NCBI GenBank assembly: GCA_013214695.1
Contig: JABSRX010000075.1
Span: 1-56,805, forward strand
Direction: 5' to 3'
Source: Rhizobiaceae bacterium
GTDB lineage: Bacteria > Pseudomonadota > Alphaproteobacteria > Rhizobiales > Rhizobiaceae
Length of the DNA: 56,805 nucleotides
In this document: piece after piece, positions 50,094-56,805 of the stretch
Layout of the letters: each line of letters begins with the position of its first letter
Position numbering within the stretch: position 1 is the first letter of the stretch
Notes under the pieces: model-generated
Seen by the model: only the letters and a program-made list of their open reading frames with translations
Databases searched by the model: none
What the model was told of the DNA's origin: nothing
Made by a program: the position numbers and the translations under genes

Positions 50094-53000
50094 TCACAGC
50101 TGCGCGATTTTATGCAACGACGCCGACATCGCCGATTGAGGCACCTCCATCACCACCGGTCCTTGCACCCCATGGGTCCAGACCAGCATGCAGCGCACCG
50201 GTTTTCCGCCATAGAGCCGGGCAACCAGGTCCTGATACAGCGCCATCTGGGCCACATAATCCTCGGGGATAGCTGCTTCAGAGGACGGCACATGCGCCCC
50301 TGTCTTGAAGTCAAGAACCACCACTTCGTGGGCAAATTCGGCGATCCGGTCGACCTGCCCCGAGACGGGCCGGGGGCCATGTTTGGTGACAATCGTGCCA
50401 AGCAGGGGCACCTCCCCCCGGCTGGTGGCCGGATCAAAGCACCCGGCCAGACGCGGGTCGGCAAACACCGCTTCAACAGACGCCCACATGGCCTGGCGGA
50501 CATCCGCATCATAGGCCGACAGGCGCTTGCTCAAATAGGCGCTCGCCACCGCGCCGCGTTGCGCCGCGTCAATGTTGGGCAAATCCTGCAGTAGTTTGTG
50601 TAACACCGTGCCGCGCACCCGCGCATCCGGCGGAGCGGCCTGCGGGGCCGATGCAAAGGGTGACGTCTGCTGACCGCGGTTGACCAGGGTCTCGTCAATG
50701 ATGGCGCGGGTGCCCGACGGATTGAGCGGCCGCGGCAGGCTTGGCTCCGGCGCCACTTTATCAGCGATCCAGGACGGCAGCGCTGCTTCAGGTGTATCGG
50801 CCTTCGCGTCCTCATCCGGCAATGGCTGGTCGCCGGGGAATCCGGTGGGCGAATCCTGGGCCTTCCAGCGGTGCCACAGCAGATTGCCATCCGCATCGAG
50901 AACATCTTTCCATTCCGGCTCCAGCGCCCGGGTCACCATGGCGTGCCAGTTGGGGGAAGAGGGCGTGCGGCTGCCGCGATAACCACAGACGATCAACCGG
51001 TCCTCGGCGCGCGTCATGCCGACATAGAGCAGGCGGCGGTATTCTTCTTCGGCGCGCTGCTTTTCCAAGTCCAACAAGCCGCGGGTTGTCGGACTGTGAT
51101 CGTCCGATTTGTGCACCCAGAAATAGCTGTCGCCGTCGCCTTCGTTAGGCCAGCGGTAAAGAGCCGGCGCGTGCTGCGGCTGATAGGCCGGGCTGCACTT
51201 GTCGACCAGGAAGACGATCGGCGCCTCCAGACCCTTGGCCGCGTGCACGGTCATGATCCGGACCTCACCGGCCGTGCGGTCCATCTCACGCTTGATCTCC
51301 GGTTTTTCGTCGAGTAGCTGGCTGAGGAAAGCCTGCAGGCCGGGCGTGCCGGATTGATCGTGCTGCAGCGCTGCGTCCAGGAAGGCGTCGATCACGTCTT
51401 CCGCCTCGCCGCCCAGACGGGCCAGCAAGGCCTTGCGACCGCCCTGGGCACCGAGGATGAGGGCGTAGAATTCATAAGGCGGCAGTTGATCGCTCAAATC
51501 CTGCCATCTGCGCAAGGTCTCCAAAGCCTCCCGATAGAGCGGGGCTTGCGCATGCTCCAGCGCTTCAAACAGGCTGAGTTCATACCCAACCGGGAAGCGG
51601 CCCTGGTTCAGGTCGTACAGGTCGGCATCGTTCAATCCGATCAGCGGGCATTTCAGTACGGCCGCCAGAGACAAATCATCCTCCGGCGTCAGCGTGACCT
51701 GTCCGACGGCCACCAGATCCTGCACCGCGATATGGTCGGTGATCGTCAGCCGGTCGGCACCGGAGACGGCAATGCCGCGCGCCTTCAGGGCGCGGTTCAA
51801 GGCGGCAACGAAACGGTCGCGCGACCGCACCAGCACCAGAATATCGCCGGCCTCGATCGGTTTGCCGGTCGCTTCGATGACCTCATTGCCGATCCAGTTC
51901 TGCAGTTGATCGGCGATCTTGTCGGCCAGCAGAAGCGCCTGGTGCTGGCCGCCAAAATCGACCGGCGTGTGCCAGTTTTCCGGATCGTCGCCCTCGGCCG
52001 CTTCAATCAGATCCCAGACATCCACCGAGCCGGGGTCACCGCGACGTGCCGCCGTGTGCGGTTGCGGCGGCTCTTCGAATGTCACGCCCTTCGCATGGTC
52101 TTCAAAGCTGAACACCGCGTCGACGGCGCCCAGCACATCGGTTGTCGAGCGGAAGGACAGGTTCAGGCCCACATCCCGGAACGTCTTCTCGGCCGCTTCT
52201 GCCTGTTTCAGGAACAGTTTCTTCTGGGCCGCAAAATTGCGCGGTTCGGCGCCGCGGAACGAATAGATGGATTGCTTTTCATCGCCGACGGCAAACACGG
52301 TTCGGTTGGTCAGCCGAGCCGATTGACCAACGAAAAACTCTTCGACCAGGGCAGTGATGATCTGCCACTGTTTCGGACTGGTGTCCTGGGCCTCGTCGAG
52401 CAGCACATGGTCGATGCCGAGATCGAGCTTGTACAACACCCAGGCCCGCGCATCGCTGCGCGACAAGAGATCGGCGGTGCGCTCGATCAGGTCATCAAAA
52501 TCCAGCAGACCGCGCTGGCGCTTGGCAGTGCCATAATCGGCGATCATCGCCTGGGCAATAACGAGCAGCGGGCGGGTGTTTTCGATCACCCGCAGCGCCG
52601 CAATGCGCGCCTTGGCCGCCACCCAGCGCTCCCCCTCCTGAGCCAGTTGCTCCCGCAGATCCGGAAAGGCTTCGGCGACCGACTTTGACGGATAGCTTGA
52701 AAATTTGCGCAGACTGCCGCTCTTGGTCAGCAACAGGGCATCGATGGCCTCCGCCTCGCCCGACTGGCCCATGACCTGGGCATAGGCGCGCAGATGATCG
52801 GCAAATTCCCCAGCCCGCATTTCGCCTGTCGCCGCCGCAAAGTCGGCGATCTCCAGACAGTTGAGGTGCTTGAACAGGCTTGCCGCCACTGCCTGATCGA
52901 CCAGACCCTCAACTGTTTCGTTGGACGAAAACCCCAGTCGGGCCCGAGCATGGTCGGTTGCCCCGTCCGGTCCACCCATCGTGGCCAGCCAGTTGGCAAG

Positions 53001-53624
53001 ATTTTCCCGGTTGTCGACGACTTCCCCCAGAGCCTTATCGATTTGTTCGTCGCTCGCCCCTTCCATCATCGCCAGGAACGCTGCGCCAACCGGACTGTCA
53101 GGCGCGCCGTGGGCCACTCTGGCAATGTTTTGCCGGGCCTGCGCCATCAGCTGCTTTTGCATCGCGTCGTCCATCACCGTGAAGGTGCCCGGCACATTGG
53201 CTTCCAGCGGGAATTGGTGCAGCAGTGCTTCGCAGAAGGCGTGGATGGTCTGGATTTTCAGACCGCCCGGCGTTTCCAGCGCCCGGGCAAACAGGATGCG
53301 CGCCCGCGACAATTGCTCCGGCGACGCGGGGTGTCCCTCGATGGAAGTCAGCTCCTTACCGAGATCCGCATCCGACAGGCTGACCCATTCGCCGAGCTTG
53401 TCGAAAACCCGGTTCGACATCTCGCCGGCCGCCGCTTTGGTATAGGTGAGGCACAAAATGCGCGATGGCTCGACCCCCGCCAGCAGCAGCCGCACCACGC
53501 GCTGCGCCAGAACATAGGTTTTGCCTGAACCGGCATTGGCCGACACCCAGGCCGAATTGACCGGCGCGGAGGCGGCGCCCTGTGCCTGGATGACGTGATC
53601 GTCGATGGTCAGTTGGCGGCTCAT
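50094..53624 (-). CDS. addA: AddA helicase-nuclease (double-strand break repair)
   Basis: A 1176-residue subunit of AddAB, which resects double-strand breaks and loads RecA. It has UvrD-type helicase motifs: Walker A SANAGSGKT (29-36), LLDEAQDTSPKQW (motif II), FAVGDEKQSIYSFRGA (motif III), MTVHAAKGLEAPIVFL (motif V) and YVGMTRAEDRL (motif VI). The C-terminal nuclease domain has VVLDFKTG. The frame extends to 53657, but the ATG at 53624 overlaps the addB stop by four bases and is chosen. Confidence 0.95.
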   Translation of the reverse strand: MSRQLTIDDHVIQAQGAASAPVNSAWVSANAGSGKTYVLAQRVVRLLLAGVEPSRILCLTYTKAAAGEMSNRVFDKLGEWVSLSDADLGKELTSIEGHPASPEQLSRARILFARALETPGGLKIQTIHAFCEALLHQFPLEANVPGTFTVMDDAMQKQLMAQARQNIARVAHGAPDSPVGAAFLAMMEGASDEQIDKALGEVVDNRENLANWLATMGGPDGATDHARARLGFSSNETVEGLVDQAVAASLFKHLNCLEIADFAAATGEMRAGEFADHLRAYAQVMGQSGEAEAIDALLLTKSGSLRKFSSYPSKSVAEAFPDLREQLAQEGERWVAAKARIAALRVIENTRPLLVIAQAMIADYGTAKRQRGLLDFDDLIERTADLLSRSDARAWVLYKLDLGIDHVLLDEAQDTSPKQWQIITALVEEFFVGQSARLTNRTVFAVGDEKQSIYSFRGAEPRNFAAQKKLFLKQAEAAEKTFRDVGLNLSFRSTTDVLGAVDAVFSFEDHAKGVTFEEPPQPHTAARRGDPGSVDVWDLIEAAEGDDPENWHTPVDFGGQHQALLLADKIADQLQNWIGNEVIEATGKPIEAGDILVLVRSRDRFVAALNRALKARGIAVSGADRLTITDHIAVQDLVAVGQVTLTPEDDLSLAAVLKCPLIGLNDADLYDLNQGRFPVGYELSLFEALEHAQAPLYREALETLRRWQDLSDQLPPYEFYALILGAQGGRKALLARLGGEAEDVIDAFLDAALQHDQSGTPGLQAFLSQLLDEKPEIKREMDRTAGEVRIMTVHAAKGLEAPIVFLVDKCSPAYQPQHAPALYRWPNEGDGDSYFWVHKSDDHSPTTRGLLDLEKQRAEEEYRRLLYVGMTRAEDRLIVCGYRGSRTPSSPNWHAMVTRALEPEWKDVLDADGNLLWHRWKAQDSPTGFPGDQPLPDEDAKADTPEAALPSWIADKVAPEPSLPRPLNPSGTRAIIDETLVNRGQQTSPFASAPQAAPPDARVRGTVLHKLLQDLPNIDAAQRGAVASAYLSKRLSAYDADVRQAMWASVEAVFADPRLAGCFDPATSRGEVPLLGTIVTKHGPRPVSGQVDRIAEFAHEVVVLDFKTGAHVPSSEAAIPEDYVAQMALYQDLVARLYGGKPVRCMLVWTHGVQGPVVMEVPQSAMSASLHKIAQL

Positions 53625-56600
53625 GCCTCGCCCTCCTGATCCTCGGTGATCGCCCATTCCTTGACCCGCGCCAGGTGGTCGTAATCGTCGTGCCAGTCGC
53701 GGTCGGCGGCCTGACGGGCTTTCGATCGGTAATCCTTGTCGGGCTGGCGATAGACGGCAACCATCCGCCCCAGACGCTGCCAGGCTTCCTCGCTCAGTTC
53801 TGCAGCCGAAGGGTTTTTGTTGGTCGCCTCACCGATCGTGTCGACCTGCAGCTCATCCGTGGGTCGCAGGCGGACATAACCGATCTCGGCGGTCTCGCGG
53901 GCCAGCTGGTCGCCAAAGCCGCCGCGCAGGGCCATCGCCGCTTCCAGGGGGAGCTGCGGAGACTTGAAGTCAAACATCGATTTCAGCGTCGGATTGACCC
54001 CGGTCTTGTAGTCGAACACGGCGAGGCGTCCGTCTTTCAACAGATCGATGCGGTCGGCACGCCCGCGCAGGACAAAGCCATCCAGATCCCGGTCGGTCGC
54101 CCCTTTTAGCTCGACCTGGATTTCTTCGGTCTGCAGCACCTGTTCCTGCTGCCATTGCAGCAGATTGCCGGCAATTTTTTCAAAGCGCGGCCACCACTGA
54201 ACCGCATATTCGACCGGAATTTCGGCGGCGGCGAATTTTTCACGGGCCATGTCGACCAGTTTTTGCAGGGCATCCGGCGCGTTGGGATCGCCGTTAAGGC
54301 GCACGAAGTCCTCGACAATATCATGGTAGAGATTGCCCCGCTCCCGGGCGTCCGGAGCACGTTGCAGCGGATCCAGCGGCGCCAGTTTCAAAATGCGTTT
54401 GGCGTAGATCGCATAGGGGTCGTTGATCCAGGTCTCGATATCGGTGATCGCCAGATTGTCGGGCCGGTCTTCCAGAGGCGGCACGGGTCGCGGCTGCGGA
54501 CACGGAGTCGGCGGACCTTCGGGTCTGTCGATGACCCGGGCCCATTGCAGATATTGATCCCCCGCCTGGCGCATCCGTTGGCTGGTGGTCTCACCAACGA
54601 CGATCAGCAGACGCTGCAGCCATCGCGACGCGATGGCCGGGGCATTGTCGACTTTTTCGGAACGGGTCAGCAGCACCTCGTTCATGCCCATCAGGACCTG
54701 GAAATCGTGGGCAGCAAGGCCAGTGCGCCGCTCCGGCGGCGGCAGGCCAAGCTTCGACTTCATTGGCCGCGACAGGAAGGCGTCGTTGCGGGTATTCGCC
54801 GGCCAGGTCTTTTCGTTCAGCCCGCCGAGAACGACCCGGTCAAAGGTCTGCAGGCGGGCTTCCAGTGGACCCAGAATGGCGATGCGGGGATGGGCTCGCC
54901 CGACCCGGCGGGTTACCCGCGCCGCCATCAGAGCTTCGACAATGTCGGGAAATTCCTGTGGCGCCGTTTGCAGCAACGATCCGTGGTCTAAAAGTTCCGC
55001 CAGGAAATCGGTCAACGCGCGCCCGTCTTCGTGGCCATAGAGGCCGGACAGATGGCCCTCCTCGTCGCGACCGCAAAGTTCCATCAAGTTGATGGCGCGG
55101 CGGGTCAGGACATCGACGGTCGTCGGCGCATCCGCCGTGGCGGGATCATCGGGTACGAATATGCTGTCGAGCGCTTCGGCCAGCCATTCCACATCCTGCC
55201 AGTCCTGTTCCGACAGACGGCGGATCGCGCGATGCAGGCGGGCTTCTTTATCGTCGAGCGCCAGTCTCTTCTGCTTGGCATGATCGAGCAAAGTCCCGGC
55301 AAGCGGTGGTTTCACCGCACCGCGCAAGACGACCAGCTCAAACAGCCGGGCCGCATGGCGGATGCGCGCGGCGGGGCCACCAAAGCGCGCCAGCGGATGT
55401 TTCAACAGGCTCAGCAGATTGACCGCATTCAGGGGCGTGAAGGCAGCCAGAAGCAGCAATCGGAAAAACCGCCCGACCGGCATATTGCGCAACGGCTGGC
55501 CCGACGAATCATCGATTTCGACGCCAAAGCGCTGCATTTCAACAGCCACCCGGCGGGCCAGATTGCGGTCAGGCGTCACCAGCGCGGCCGTCTTGTCGGG
55601 GGTTTCCAAGGTCTCACGCAGGGCAAGGGCAATGGCCAGTGCCTCCTGGCGCTCGTTTTGCGTCTGCAGCAGGCAGACATTGCTCAGCGCCGCGTCCATT
55701 TGTTCCGAAGTAATGCGCGACTGCACCTCGCGCCAATGGCCCGTCGCCTGGGGTGGGCGCAGGGCTTCGCTGACCAGCTGTTCGCGCAAGCGCAGAGTGC
55801 CGGTCGAAGAATCACCGCCCAGATGTACGATGTCCTGCAGCGACCGGTTGGACCCCAGATGATCGAGCAGTTTTTTCAAGCCATATTGCGGATGCCCCGG
55901 CGCCGTGCCGCTGGCATCATTGGGATTGTCCGGCAGATCGATCTGCTCCCAGGTTTCGTTGTCCAGATCCCGGTCCAGCGCCGGCAGCACCACAACGCCA
56001 TTGGGCAAATGGGCAATCGCCTTCAACAGGTCTGCTGTGGCGGGAATGGAGCCGGTCGAACCGGCAGCAATCACCGGTCCGGCACTGCCCTGCAGTGTAT
56101 AGGCATCAGCCTGACGGCGGATGCTCTTTGCACGCTCGGTGGCCACATCCGACAGGTGCAGCTCGGCCAGAATTTCCGGCCATTGGGCCGAGGCGATCTT
56201 GAGGAATTCCAGCGTCAATTGCCACCAATTGGCGTGATCTTGCTCGACCAGTCCCTGCAATTGGGCCCAGTCGACTTCCTCGGTGGCAATGGTGTCCATC
56301 AGCCGGGCCAGCTCGGCGGCAAACCACACGGCATCGCTGAGTGAGGACGGCATCAAAATGTCGGCCCCGCGATAGAGATCGCGCTGGGTTTGATTGAGGG
56401 ATTGCGACCACTGGAAGACCAGCCGTGACAGGATCAGCTGCCGTTGGGCCGGTGCCACATGGGGATCGCTTTCCGGTCCCAGCAGGGTAGCCAGATCTTC
56501 AAGATCAAGGTCGTCCTCGCCATCGCCGCCATCGCCGCCATCGATGCCGCCAAGGGTGCGGATGGACGGCAGCAGCGCCACATCGCCCTCAAAACGCCCG

Positions 56601-56805
56601 ACAAACTCACCGGCCAGTTCGCGCGCCGCGCGGCGGGTCGGCACCCAGATCGTTACATTGGCGAGCGCCAGCGGGTCGAGCCGACCATCGCCGGGGAAAC
56701 CCTCGACAAGGCTGCCGTCCAGCAGGGCATCGACCAGGGTCGGCAAAAACGGCACACCGGGGGGTATAGAACAGATGTTGGGCAGGCCGTCGCGGCGCAG
56801 CGAAG
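53621..56805 (-). CDS. addB: AddB subunit, 5' end cut by window edge
   Basis: The second AddAB subunit, at least 1060 residues. A GTG at 56755 could be taken as the start, but the frame stays open to the window end and the preceding codons read SIPPGVPFLPTL, the usual alphaproteobacterial AddB opening, so the gene continues outside. It has an inactivated helicase-like core and a C-terminal RecB-type nuclease domain with LAVFDYKTG. The cysteines of the iron-sulfur cluster known from Bacillus AddB are not seen, as is usual for alphaproteobacteria. A Gly/Asp-rich insertion, GGIDGGDGGDGEDD, lies in the N-terminal part. Confidence 0.94.
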   Translation of the reverse strand, partial: SLRRDGLPNICSIPPGVPFLPTLVDALLDGSLVEGFPGDGRLDPLALANVTIWVPTRRAARELAGEFVGRFEGDVALLPSIRTLGGIDGGDGGDGEDDLDLEDLATLLGPESDPHVAPAQRQLILSRLVFQWSQSLNQTQRDLYRGADILMPSSLSDAVWFAAELARLMDTIATEEVDWAQLQGLVEQDHANWWQLTLEFLKIASAQWPEILAELHLSDVATERAKSIRRQADAYTLQGSAGPVIAAGSTGSIPATADLLKAIAHLPNGVVVLPALDRDLDNETWEQIDLPDNPNDASGTAPGHPQYGLKKLLDHLGSNRSLQDIVHLGGDSSTGTLRLREQLVSEALRPPQATGHWREVQSRITSEQMDAALSNVCLLQTQNERQEALAIALALRETLETPDKTAALVTPDRNLARRVAVEMQRFGVEIDDSSGQPLRNMPVGRFFRLLLLAAFTPLNAVNLLSLLKHPLARFGGPAARIRHAARLFELVVLRGAVKPPLAGTLLDHAKQKRLALDDKEARLHRAIRRLSEQDWQDVEWLAEALDSIFVPDDPATADAPTTVDVLTRRAINLMELCGRDEEGHLSGLYGHEDGRALTDFLAELLDHGSLLQTAPQEFPDIVEALMAARVTRRVGRAHPRIAILGPLEARLQTFDRVVLGGLNEKTWPANTRNDAFLSRPMKSKLGLPPPERRTGLAAHDFQVLMGMNEVLLTRSEKVDNAPAIASRWLQRLLIVVGETTSQRMRQAGDQYLQWARVIDRPEGPPTPCPQPRPVPPLEDRPDNLAITDIETWINDPYAIYAKRILKLAPLDPLQRAPDARERGNLYHDIVEDFVRLNGDPNAPDALQKLVDMAREKFAAAEIPVEYAVQWWPRFEKIAGNLLQWQQEQVLQTEEIQVELKGATDRDLDGFVLRGRADRIDLLKDGRLAVFDYKTGVNPTLKSMFDFKSPQLPLEAAMALRGGFGDQLARETAEIGYVRLRPTDELQVDTIGEATNKNPSAAELSEEAWQRLGRMVAVYRQPDKDYRSKARQAADRDWHDDYDHLARVKEWAITEDQEGEA
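56515..56552 (-). repeat. GCCATC triplet tract in addB
   Basis: Three tandem copies of GCCATCGCC-like triplets on the plus strand, coding for GGDGGDG in AddB. It parallels the tracts in mutS, the hydantoinase subunit and the hybrid kinase. Confidence 0.5.

Noticed and set aside
51354-52688. 444-codon open frame antisense to addA
   Set aside because: It shadows the conserved AddA helicase and shows no domain features.
53621-56755. GTG at 56755 as the real addB start
   Set aside because: The frame continues to the window edge with residues typical of the AddB N-terminus (SIPPG before the GTG), so the gene is cut rather than complete.
1-56805. CRISPR arrays, tRNA or rRNA genes, insertion sequences, prophage or integration sites
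   Set aside because: Looked for direct-repeat arrays, cloverleaf-like segments, transposase motifs and terminal inverted repeats; none was convincing by eye.

Overview
The window is an ordinary stretch of an alphaproteobacterial chromosome, most likely from the Hyphomicrobiales (Rhizobiales). The main reasons are a chvI-chvG-hprK-EIIA-HPr gene block divergent from an ATP-type pckA, an ornithine-lipid OlsB-like acyltransferase, an FzlA-like division protein next to queG and uppP, and addB-addA-trxA in that order. CtrA-type TTAA-N7-TTAA boxes fit the same group. The DNA is GC-rich and densely coded. I see no rRNA, tRNA, CRISPR array, insertion sequence or prophage, and I cannot name a genus.

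Layout. 1-8.9 kb: a TusA-like protein, then a leftward run that reads ugd, four glycosyltransferases, a D,D-carboxypeptidase and a His-rich COG0523 GTPase. 9.0-12.3 kb: a membrane GGDEF-EAL protein and a FeeM-like acyltransferase, both preceded by CtrA-like boxes, ending in a strong hairpin. 12.4-14.7 kb: a LysE-type exporter, an amidohydrolase and a DUF899 protein. 14.7-20.6 kb: the regulatory PTS/ChvGI block and pckA. 20.7-29.2 kb (rightward): an iodotyrosine-deiodinase-like flavoprotein, a ComM/YifB ATPase, a hybrid histidine kinase, OlsB and MutS. 29.2-33.2 kb (leftward): nucleoside salvage, with two ABC permeases, cytidine deaminase, purine nucleoside phosphorylase and deoxyribose-phosphate aldolase. 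33.2-36.9 kb: a cysteine hydrolase, a VOC protein, an epimerase-like protein, queG and fzlA. 37-41 kb: uppP, an orphan hydantoinase/oxoprolinase subunit and galE. 41.1-46.1 kb: a DNA-repair patch (ATP-dependent ligase, ligase-associated exonuclease, Ada-like methyltransferase, endonuclease III). 46.1-50 kb: an EI24 membrane protein, adenosine kinase, a HAD nucleotidase, argB and trxA. 50.1-56.8 kb: addA and addB, with addB cut by the window edge.

How the genes work together. Envelope themes recur: a UDP-glucuronate-linked glycosyltransferase operon, a D,D-carboxypeptidase, UppP, an FzlA-like protein, OlsB, and ChvG/ChvI, which in relatives senses acid or envelope stress. DNA repair is well represented (MutS, AddAB, ligase and exonuclease, Nth, Ada). 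Nucleoside uptake and breakdown forms one compact operon. Many neighbouring genes overlap by 1-4 bases (ATGA or TGATG), and several convergent pairs are only 4-18 bases apart.

The best candidates for something not well described are the ugd/four-glycosyltransferase operon and the adjacent c-di-GMP/acyltransferase pair with CtrA-like boxes. Gly/Asp-rich low-complexity insertions also recur in otherwise conserved proteins. All functional calls rest on reading motifs and gene order by eye; no database search was run.
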